Below, one piece after another: positions 9,509 through 16,032 of a stretch of DNA of 58,208 nucleotides. A program made the position numbers and the translations under genes. This DNA comes from Streptomyces pinistramenti. Its GTDB lineage: Bacteria; Actinomycetota; Actinomycetes; Streptomycetales; Streptomycetaceae. The notes under the pieces were generated by a model, which was not told where the DNA came from, searched no databases, and was given only the letters and a program-made list of their open reading frames with translations. The stretch lies in NCBI RefSeq assembly GCF_020564935.1, contig NZ_JAJCXB010000048.1, forward strand, positions 1 through 58,208. The letters run 5' to 3'. Position 1 is the stretch's first letter, and each line of letters begins with the position of its first letter.

Positions 9509-10279
9509 ATGGCGGCCGTCGGGCAGGTGCTGCGCTCGGAATGGACCAAGATCCGGTCGGTGCGGTCCACGGTGTGGACACTGGGAGTCGCCGTGGTGGT
9601 CACCGTCGGCCTCGGCATGCTGATCTGCGCGCTCGCCGGCAGCGACTTCGGCACGATGCCGGTACGCGACCGGCTCACCTTCGACGCCACCAACATCAGC
9701 TTCGCCGGCATGGGCCTGGGCCAGCTGGCGATGATCGTTTTCGGGGTGCTGGTCGTCTCCAACGAGTACAGCACCGGCATGATCCGCAGTTCGCTGGCCG
9801 CCGTACCGCAGCGCGCCACCTTCCTGTTCTGCAAGCTCGTGGTGGCCACCGCGCTGGTCCTCCTCGTCGGCCTGTTCACGAGCTTCCTCGCGTTCTTCGC
9901 CGGGCAGTCGCTGCTGGGCGGCCTCGCGGCGCGGATCGGCGATCCCGGGGTGCTGCGCGCGGTGATCGGCGGCGGGCTCTACATGACGCTGATCGCGCTG
10001 TTCTCGATGGCCATCGCCACGATGCTGCGCTCCCCGATGCTCTCGCTCGGCATCCTGATGCCGTTCTTCTTCCTGATCTCCAACATCCTCGGGAACGTCT
10101 CGGCGACGCGGAAGATCGGCCACTACCTGCCCGACCAGGCGGGCCGGCGGATCATGCAGGTGGTCCCGGGCAACAACCCGGTGCCGTACGGGCCATGGGG
10201 TGGTCTGGGCATCATGGTGGCCTGGACGGTGGCTGCGCTGGTCTGCGGATTCGTCCTGCTGGAGCGGCGCGACGCGTGA
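9509..10279 (+). CDS. ABC-2 type transporter permease
   Basis: A 256-residue integral membrane protein, partner of the preceding ATPase. It begins LRSEWTKIRSVRSTVWTL, the typical N-terminus of this actinobacterial ABC-2 permease group, and has about six hydrophobic segments (for example VVVTVGLGMLICALAG and LGILMPFFFLISNILG). The start ATG at 9509 lies two bases after the ATPase stop, with GAAAGGGAAC as ribosome binding site, which implies translational coupling. It is paralogous to the permease at 11657-12901 but lacks that protein's long disordered N-terminus. Confidence 0.9.
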   Translation: MAAVGQVLRSEWTKIRSVRSTVWTLGVAVVVTVGLGMLICALAGSDFGTMPVRDRLTFDATNISFAGMGLGQLAMIVFGVLVVSNEYSTGMIRSSLAAVPQRATFLFCKLVVATALVLLVGLFTSFLAFFAGQSLLGGLAARIGDPGVLRAVIGGGLYMTLIALFSMAIATMLRSPMLSLGILMPFFFLISNILGNVSATRKIGHYLPDQAGRRIMQVVPGNNPVPYGPWGGLGIMVAWTVAALVCGFVLLERRDA

Positions 10280-10339
10280 CGGCGGGGTGCGCTGGACGCG
10301 TGCGTCACACTGCCGGGTGACGCCTTCCTCTTCTCGGTT

Positions 10340-10370
10340 TTGACGGGAACCGTCAACGGACCGATAGCCT
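10340..10370 (+). promoter_or_regulatory. Promoter with palindromic operator candidate
   Basis: TTGACG (10340-10345) and GATAGC (10363-10368, 17-nt spacer; or TAGCCT at 10365-10370) form a good promoter 60 nt before the second ABC pair. The -35 lies inside a perfect inverted repeat TTGACGG-GAA-CCGTCAA (10340-10356), so a dimeric repressor bound there would cover it. Confidence 0.5.
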
Positions 10371-10430
10371 CCTAACCCGCACGGGGGCACGAGGACGCCT
10401 CTGCCCCGACGATCTCGCGAGGGGCGGAGA

Positions 10431-11660
10431 ATGATCGAGGCAGTCGGCCTGACGAAGCGCTACGGCGCCAAGACGGCCGTGCACAACCTGTCGTTCCAGG
10501 TACGGCCGGGCACCGTGACCGGATTCCTGGGGCCGAACGGCTCCGGCAAGTCGACCACGATGCGCATGATTCTGGGCCTGGACGCCCCCACCTCGGGACG
10601 CGCCACCATCGGTGGCCGCCCCTTCCGTGACCTCCCCAACGCTCCCCGCCAGGTGGGCGCGTTGCTCGACGCCAAGGCCGTGCACGGCGGACGCAGCGCC
10701 CGCCAGCACCTGCTGTCGCTCGCCCAGCTGTCCGGCATCCCGGCCCGCAGGGTCGACGAAGTGCTCGGCGTGGTGGGCCTCAAGGAGGTCGCGGGCCGCC
10801 GCTCCAAGGGCTTCTCGCTCGGCATGGGCCAGCGGCTCGGCATCGCCGCCGCACTGCTCGGCGACCCGCAGGTGCTGCTCTTCGACGAGCCGGTCAACGG
10901 CCTCGACCCCGAGGGCATCCTGTGGGTGCGCAACCTCATGAAGCAGCTGGCGTCCGAGGGCCGTACCGTCTTCGTCTCCTCGCACCTGATGAGCGAAATG
11001 GCGCTGACCGCCGAGCACTTGATCGTGATCGGCCGCGGCCAGCTGATGGCGGACATGCCGGTCAAGGACTTCATCTCCGCCAACTCCGCCGATTTCGCCC
11101 GGGTCCGCACCCCCGACACCGTCCCGGAACAGCGCGAGAAGCTGGCCGCGACGCTGGGCGAGGCGGGCGGCCAGGTCACTCCGGAGCCGGACGGCGCACT
11201 GCGGGTGACCGGCCTGCCGCTCCCCCGGATCAGCGATCTCGCGCACGAGGCGGACGTCCGCCTGTGGGAGCTGTCGCCGCACCAGGCGTCCCTGGAGGAG
11301 GCGTACATGCGGCTGACCCAGGGCGCCGTGGACTACCGCTCGACGGCCGACCCGCGGGCCGGCCTCCAGCAGCCGCCCGCCGGGTACGCACCACAGGGCG
11401 CCGCACCGCAGGGATACCCGCCCGCCCAGGGCCACGCCGGCACACCCGTCGGCCCGGCCCAGGGACAGCCGCACCCGTACGCCCAGCAGGGCCCCTACGG
11501 GCAGCAGGCGCCGGCCCCCGGCCAGGGGTACCCGCCGCCCGTCCAGGGACAGCCCTACGGGGCACCCAACCCCAACCCCTACGCCGCGCAGCAGCCGCAA
11601 CCCGCGGCACCGATGCCGCCCGCCGACCCGACCATGCCCCACAACAAGGACGCCCGATGA
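10431..11660 (+). CDS. ABC transporter ATP-binding protein with Gln/Pro-rich tail
   Basis: A 409-residue ABC ATPase. Walker A is GPNGSGKST, the signature SLGMGQR and Walker B LLFDEPVNGLDPEG. The ATPase part ends near residue 305. A tail of about 105 residues rich in Gln, Pro, Gly and Tyr (PQGYPPAQGH, PYGQQAPAPG) follows and is predicted to be disordered; such tails are absent from the upstream paralogue. The ATG at 10431 is preceded by GGGGCGGAG. The stop overlaps the permease start (ATGA at 11657-11660), which shows coupled translation. Confidence 0.9.
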   Translation: MIEAVGLTKRYGAKTAVHNLSFQVRPGTVTGFLGPNGSGKSTTMRMILGLDAPTSGRATIGGRPFRDLPNAPRQVGALLDAKAVHGGRSARQHLLSLAQLSGIPARRVDEVLGVVGLKEVAGRRSKGFSLGMGQRLGIAAALLGDPQVLLFDEPVNGLDPEGILWVRNLMKQLASEGRTVFVSSHLMSEMALTAEHLIVIGRGQLMADMPVKDFISANSADFARVRTPDTVPEQREKLAATLGEAGGQVTPEPDGALRVTGLPLPRISDLAHEADVRLWELSPHQASLEEAYMRLTQGAVDYRSTADPRAGLQQPPAGYAPQGAAPQGYPPAQGHAGTPVGPAQGQPHPYAQQGPYGQQAPAPGQGYPPPVQGQPYGAPNPNPYAAQQPQPAAPMPPADPTMPHNKDAR

Positions 11661-12901
11661 CCAGCCCTCAGCAGCCGCAGCCGCAGGCACAGCCTGAGCG
11701 CGGACCGAACGACCAGGCCGCGGCGCAGGGCCGGACGCCGCCCGCGCCGCCGATGCCGCCCGCCGCACCGGCGCAGCAGCCGGATCCTCAGCAGTCCGCC
11801 GGGGAAGCCGGGACGATGATGCTCCAGGCCCAGCAGCCGCAGCCCGCCAAGGAGGCGGGCACGATGACGCTCCAGGCGCAGGTCAGGAGCGAGGGCCCGG
11901 CGCCGCAGCCGCTCGCGGCCGGCGGCAGCCTGGCGAAGGACCCGGGCACGATGACGCTCCAGGCCCAGGCGCCCCGGCAGCAGCCCCCGGTCCCCCCGCA
12001 GAGCCACCCCCAGCAGGGCCACGCCCCCCAGGGGAACCCGCAGGGCAACCCGCACGGCGGCCCCCAGGGCGCCCCGCAGGGCGGCGGCGCCAACTGGCAG
12101 GGCGGTCAGCCCGGTTACGTCTCGCCGATCCCGGTGCGCAGCACCCACATCGGGCACGCGCTGGCCTCCGAGTGGACGAAGATCCGCTCGGTGCGCTCGA
12201 CGATCTGGACGCTGAGCGCGCTGGTCGTGCTGATCGTCGGCATCGGCCTGCTGACGGCGCTGGCCCTGGGCTCGCAGCGGACGGTCGACCCGAAACTCGG
12301 ATTCTCGTTCTTCGGCGTCCTGTTGGGCACGCTGTGCGTGATCCCGCTCGGCGTACTGGTGATCTCCTCCGAGTACGGCACGGGCATGATCCGCACGACC
12401 ATGACCGCCTGCCCCGGCCGGGCCCGGGTGCTCGCGGCCAAGGCGATCGTCTTCTTCGCGCTGGCCTTCGTCATCACGACCCTCGCCACCTCCGTCGTCG
12501 CGGTGCTCACCGCCGGGATGGTGAACGGCCCGGACCCGACGGGCGGTGAGTGGCTGCGCGGCACCGTGGGCGCCGGTCTCTACGTGTCGGTGCTCGGCCT
12601 GCTGGCGCTGGCCGTCGGCTCGCTGCTGCGGCACTCGGCGGGCGCCATCAGCGCGATGCTCGGACTGGTGCTGCTGCCGATGCTGCTGGCCGTCTTCATG
12701 CTCGGTTCGGACAGCCTGAAGTCGGTGAGCCAGGCCCTGATCGAGTACTCCGTCCCCAACTCGCTGGCGACGCTGTACGGCAGCCCGTTCCTCGGCACCG
12801 ACACCGGCCCGCAGGGCTGGACCCCGCTGTGGATCCTCGCCGGGGTCACCGCGGTCGTGCTGGGCGGAGCCTTCGCCGCCCAGGCGCAGCGCGACGTGTA
12901 G
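11657..12901 (+). CDS. ABC-2 type permease with disordered N-terminus
   Basis: A 414-residue membrane protein. Residues 1-155 are Gln/Pro/Gly-rich and predicted disordered. They contain three copies of GTM(M/T)LQAQ at about 52-59, 68-75 and 97-104. The membrane domain starts with LASEWTKIRSVRSTIWTL (169-186) and has about six hydrophobic segments. The ATG at 11657 overlaps the ATPase stop, so the two subunits are co-expressed. Only the membrane part resembles the permease at 9509-10279. The cytoplasmic tails on both this permease and its ATPase suggest a regulated complex or a polar assembly, which is inference. Confidence 0.88.
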   Translation: MTSPQQPQPQAQPERGPNDQAAAQGRTPPAPPMPPAAPAQQPDPQQSAGEAGTMMLQAQQPQPAKEAGTMTLQAQVRSEGPAPQPLAAGGSLAKDPGTMTLQAQAPRQQPPVPPQSHPQQGHAPQGNPQGNPHGGPQGAPQGGGANWQGGQPGYVSPIPVRSTHIGHALASEWTKIRSVRSTIWTLSALVVLIVGIGLLTALALGSQRTVDPKLGFSFFGVLLGTLCVIPLGVLVISSEYGTGMIRTTMTACPGRARVLAAKAIVFFALAFVITTLATSVVAVLTAGMVNGPDPTGGEWLRGTVGAGLYVSVLGLLALAVGSLLRHSAGAISAMLGLVLLPMLLAVFMLGSDSLKSVSQALIEYSVPNSLATLYGSPFLGTDTGPQGWTPLWILAGVTAVVLGGAFAAQAQRDV

Positions 12902-12904
12902 GAC

Positions 12905-13231
12905 TCAGTACCTGGGTGCGTTACGGGACCGCTGGAGCCGCGCGCTCCGGCGGTCCCGTGCGTTCCAGCACGCCTTGTGCCAGTGCCTGCGGTCGTCGAC
13001 GTCGCCACCCTGCGGCCAGGCCACGATGTGCGGGACGCCGGGCGGGATCTCCTGGTCGCAGCCGGGGCAGCGGTAGTGCTTGGCGGCCCCGGCGCCGCCG
13101 ACCTGCCGGACGACCCAGTCCTCGCCGCGCCATTCCTCGGTCTTCTCCCAGCCGCCGGCCCCGTAGCGGCCCGTGCCGGAGTGTTCGGTGGGCTTCGCAC
13201 CGCCGCGCTGGCGGTTTCGACGCGGAGACAC
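12905..13231 (-). CDS. Small Cys/His-containing conserved protein
   Basis: A 108-residue basic, hydrophilic protein of unknown function. The N-terminus is Arg-rich (SPRRNRQRGG). The centre holds CPGCDQEIPPGVPH, followed by HWHKACW, a spacing of two Cys pairs and His that suggests a small zinc-binding fold. Streptomyces homologues are often labelled 'ATP/GTP-binding protein', but no P-loop is visible. It starts at GTG 13231 and converges on the ABC permease, with stop codons only three bases apart. Confidence 0.75.
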   Translation of the reverse strand: MSPRRNRQRGGAKPTEHSGTGRYGAGGWEKTEEWRGEDWVVRQVGGAGAAKHYRCPGCDQEIPPGVPHIVAWPQGGDVDDRRHWHKACWNARDRRSARLQRSRNAPRY

Positions 13232-13418
13232 AAGGCACCTCGGGAGATCTGCGGGTCACGGGCTGTTATCAGCGTAGCGGCGCCGCCGGCCCCGGTGGCG
13301 GCCCGGTCCGTTCCTGCGATGATCGGGCAATTCCGCTGTCCGGACCGTGCCTTTGGCACGTGTCAGGCGTTAATGCCTGTAAGGGGAGGCCGCGTCGGCT
13401 GCGAGGAGGCAGAGAGCG

Positions 13419-14468
13419 ATGCGCGTTGGGGCTTTCATCCTGGCCGCTCAATTCCCCGGCCAGGGACAGGGGGAAGCACTGTATCGGGCGGTCCGTTCCG
13501 CGGAGATCGCGGAGGAGTCCGGGCTCGATGACGTCTGGCTGGCGGAGCACCACTTCGTTCCGTACGGCGTCTGTCCTTCGGCGGTGACGCTCGCCGCCCT
13601 GCTGCTGGGGCGCACCCGCAGGATCGGGATCGGGACGGCGGTCAGCGTGCTCCCGACCCAGCATCCGGTGGCGCTCGGCGAACAGGCGGCGCTGCTGCAT
13701 CTCACGTCCGGCGGGCGGTTCACACTCGGCGTCGGACGCGGCGGCCCGTGGGTGGATCTGGAGGTCTTCGGCTCCGGCCTGGCCGCGTACGAGCGCGGCT
13801 TCCCGGAGGCCCTGGATCTGCTGCTGCGCTGGCTGCGCGAGCCCCGGGTCGGCGCCCGGGGCGAGCGGTACGCCTTCCGTGAGGTGGCGGTCGTCCCGAG
13901 CCCGGCGGAGTCCCTGGTGCCGCTCGACGACCCCGCCTCGGGGCCTCCGGGCCCCGGAGTGGTGGTGGCCTGTACGTCCCCCGCGTCGGTCCGGCTGGCG
14001 GCCGAGCGCGGGCTGCCGATGCTGCTGGGCATGCACTGCGGGGACGAGGAGAAGGCGGACATGGTCGCGCTGTGGCGGTCCGCCGCGCGCGAGGCCGGCC
14101 GGGACGGCGACGAAGTGGCCGCCGCCGGGCACGTATCGGCGGGTGTGGTGCAGATCGCCGATCAGCGCAGGGACGCGGTGGAGTCGCTGACGAAGGCGAT
14201 GCCCGGCTGGCTGCAGCAGGGGCTCGGCGCGCATGTGACGGTCGACGGCCGCTATCGCGCGATGCGGGATCCCCTCGCGTACACGGAACAGCTCTGCGCG
14301 CTGCATCCGGTCGGGCCGCCGCGGCTGTGCGCCGACCGGCTCGCGGCGACGGCGGAGCGTACGGGCATCACGAAGTACGCGCTGCTCGTCGAGGGTTCGG
14401 GTGATCTGGCCGCGACCGAGGAGAACGTCCGCAGGCTGGGCACGGACGTGCTGCCGCAGCTGGGGTGA
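13419..14468 (+). CDS. LLM-class flavin-dependent oxidoreductase
   Basis: A 349-residue luciferase-like TIM-barrel monooxygenase. The N-terminal strand MRVGAFILAAQFP, the segment GLDDVWLAEHHF (with the conserved E-H-H) and IGIGTAVSVLPTQHPVALGEQAALL are characteristic, as is GRFTLGVGRGG for flavin phosphate binding. It would use FMNH2 or F420; substrate unknown. A strong GAGGAGG precedes the ATG at 13419. It stands alone, divergent from the Cys/His protein and convergent with the SCO5389-family gene. Confidence 0.88.
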   Translation: MRVGAFILAAQFPGQGQGEALYRAVRSAEIAEESGLDDVWLAEHHFVPYGVCPSAVTLAALLLGRTRRIGIGTAVSVLPTQHPVALGEQAALLHLTSGGRFTLGVGRGGPWVDLEVFGSGLAAYERGFPEALDLLLRWLREPRVGARGERYAFREVAVVPSPAESLVPLDDPASGPPGPGVVVACTSPASVRLAAERGLPMLLGMHCGDEEKADMVALWRSAAREAGRDGDEVAAAGHVSAGVVQIADQRRDAVESLTKAMPGWLQQGLGAHVTVDGRYRAMRDPLAYTEQLCALHPVGPPRLCADRLAATAERTGITKYALLVEGSGDLAATEENVRRLGTDVLPQLG

Positions 14469-14574
14469 CGTGGCCGGCTCGGCGGGGCGGCGTGCGGCGG
14501 TGCTTTCGTGGTGCGGTCGTGCGCTGTTCCTCGGAGGGCCTGCCGGATGATCGGTGGTGCTGCCGCCGGCGCAC

Positions 14575-14591
14575 CGGCACCGACGGTGCCG
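14575..14591. terminator. Hairpin between convergent genes
   Basis: CGGCACC-GAC-GGTGCCG forms a 7-bp stem between the convergent stops at 14468 and 14635; it could serve the flavin oxidoreductase gene or both. Confidence 0.35.
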
Positions 14592-14634
14592 TGATGAGCG
14601 CAGAAAATGACGTGCGCAGCGGCAGCAACTCCGA

Positions 14635-15027
14635 TCAGCAGTCGCGGAGTTCGGGCGACTGGTTCAGCAGCTGGCCCCGGATGGAGGTGAAGCGGGCCAG
14701 GCGGTCGTCCACCACCGGGTCGAGCGGGAAAACCGCGACGCGATGGCAGTTCTGAAAGGCGAGACGCACACCGAAGTGGCGCTCCAACGATCCGCGTATC
14801 GCGTCACTCGCCAGTGCGCGCAGCAGCTGGCCGCGTGCCTGCTCGTCCGGCGGCGGCGTCTGATTGTCGGCGAACTGTCCGCCGTCCACCTTCAGCTGGG
14901 CCACCAGAGAGCTGATCATCCCCCATGCATAGGGCAGGGAGGTCCGGACGCAGTCGACGAACGCGGCTTCGTCGACCTCGCCTCGCTCGGCCTGTTCGAG
15001 GAGGGCCGGTGAGACGTCGAGCGACAT
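14635..15027 (-). CDS. SCO5389 family protein, unknown function
   Basis: A 130-residue soluble protein conserved in Streptomyces next to nucS. It starts MSLDVSPALLEQAERGEVDE, is mostly helical by composition, and ends with a Cys. No catalytic motif or membrane segment is visible. AGGAGA precedes the ATG at 15027. The family name rests on the syntenic position between the oxidoreductase and nucS genes and on recalled similarity. Function is not known. Confidence 0.8.
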   Translation of the reverse strand: MSLDVSPALLEQAERGEVDEAAFVDCVRTSLPYAWGMISSLVAQLKVDGGQFADNQTPPPDEQARGQLLRALASDAIRGSLERHFGVRLAFQNCHRVAVFPLDPVVDDRLARFTSIRGQLLNQSPELRDC

Positions 15028-15260
15028 GAGGTTCTCCTCTCGCGGCCCCGCCGGGACGGGGCCTCAGGAATGGGACAGAGGGAATCGCGACGGAGCGTGT
15101 TCGCTTCACGACCCCCTGCATCAACGGTATGCCGCACCAGGTCCCCGCACCAGGAGATTGCACATACAACCGGCCAAGGGCAGGCGCCGGGGGTGCGGGG
15201 GTTTCCCCCGTAAACGCACGCCCGCCCAGGGCCGAATCGCGTCGGCGGCCCCCGGTCGAG

Positions 15261-15266
15261 TAGCGT
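15261..15266 (+). promoter_or_regulatory. -10 box of leaderless nucS promoter
   Basis: TAGCGT ends eight bases before the nucS ATG at 15275, and no Shine-Dalgarno is present, so the mRNA is probably leaderless. Confidence 0.5.
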
Positions 15267-15274
15267 GACGCCCC

Positions 15275-15937
15275 ATGCGCCTCGTCATCGCCCGCTGCTC
15301 CGTGGACTACGCGGGCCGGCTCACCGCCCACCTGCCCTCCGCCCCCCGTCTCATCCTGGTGAAGGCCGACGGCTCCGTTTCCGTCCACGCGGACGACCGC
15401 GCCTACAAACCCCTCAACTGGATGTCCCCGCCGTGCTCCCTCAAGGAGGGCGACGGCAATGTGTGGACGGTGGAGAACAAGGGCGGCGAGAAACTCATCA
15501 TCACCCTGGAGGAGGTCATCCACGACTCCTCGCACGAGCTGGGGGTCGACCCGGGGCTCATCAAGGACGGCGTGGAGGCGCACCTCCAGGAGCTGCTCGC
15601 GGACCGGATCGAAACCCTGGGCACGGGCTATTCGCTGATTCGGCGTGAATACCCCACCGCCATCGGCCCCGTGGACATTCTGTGCCGGGACGCGGACGGC
15701 CGGACCGTCGCCGTGGAGATCAAACGGCGTGGCGAGATCGACGGTGTCGAGCAGCTCACCCGCTACCTCGAACTCCTCAACCGCGACCCGCACTTGGCGC
15801 CGGTGAAGGGCATCTTCGCGGCGCAGGAGATCAAGCCGCAGGCCCGGGTCCTGGCGACCGACCGCGGGATCGGCTGCGTGGTGCTCGACTACAACGGGCT
15901 GCGCGGCATCGAGGACGACAAGCTGCGCCTGTTCTGA
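15275..15937 (+). CDS. nucS: Mismatch-specific endonuclease NucS
   Basis: A 220-residue nuclease that performs non-canonical mismatch repair in actinobacteria lacking MutS/MutL. It acts at G-T, G-G and T-T mispairs with the beta clamp. The N-terminal DNA-binding beta domain (1-110) starts MRLVIARCSVDYAGRL. The RecB-like catalytic domain shows Asp134 (GPVDILC) and the E-x-K pair Glu148/Lys150 (AVEIKRRG), followed by QLTRYLELL. The C-terminus LRLF resembles the clamp-binding tail of the family. All catalytic residues are intact. Confidence 0.96.
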   Translation: MRLVIARCSVDYAGRLTAHLPSAPRLILVKADGSVSVHADDRAYKPLNWMSPPCSLKEGDGNVWTVENKGGEKLIITLEEVIHDSSHELGVDPGLIKDGVEAHLQELLADRIETLGTGYSLIRREYPTAIGPVDILCRDADGRTVAVEIKRRGEIDGVEQLTRYLELLNRDPHLAPVKGIFAAQEIKPQARVLATDRGIGCVVLDYNGLRGIEDDKLRLF

Positions 15938-15960
15938 GCGCGGGGCCCCCGCACACGCCG

Positions 15961-16012
15961 ACGGCCCGGTACGTGACTGCTGCCCCCTGGGGCGGCGTCC
16001 GTACCGGGCCGT
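15961..16012. terminator. Bidirectional terminator
   Basis: Perfect 13-bp arms ACGGCCCGGTACG (15961-15973) and CGTACCGGGCCGT (16000-16012) flank an inner GCCCC/GGGGC hairpin, between the convergent nucS and ATPase genes. Confidence 0.75.
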
Positions 16013-16032
16013 CGTGCGGTGAGCGGGGCAGG

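Noticed and set aside
11397..11655. Frameshift explanation for the Gln/Pro-rich tail of the ATPase
   Set aside because: Codon bias stays normal to the end and the stop overlaps the permease start, so the tail is genuine.
10922..11656. Upstream extension of the second ABC permease into the ATPase gene
   Set aside because: It is the out-of-frame shadow of the ATPase; the ATG at 11657 overlaps the ATPase stop and begins the plausible protein.
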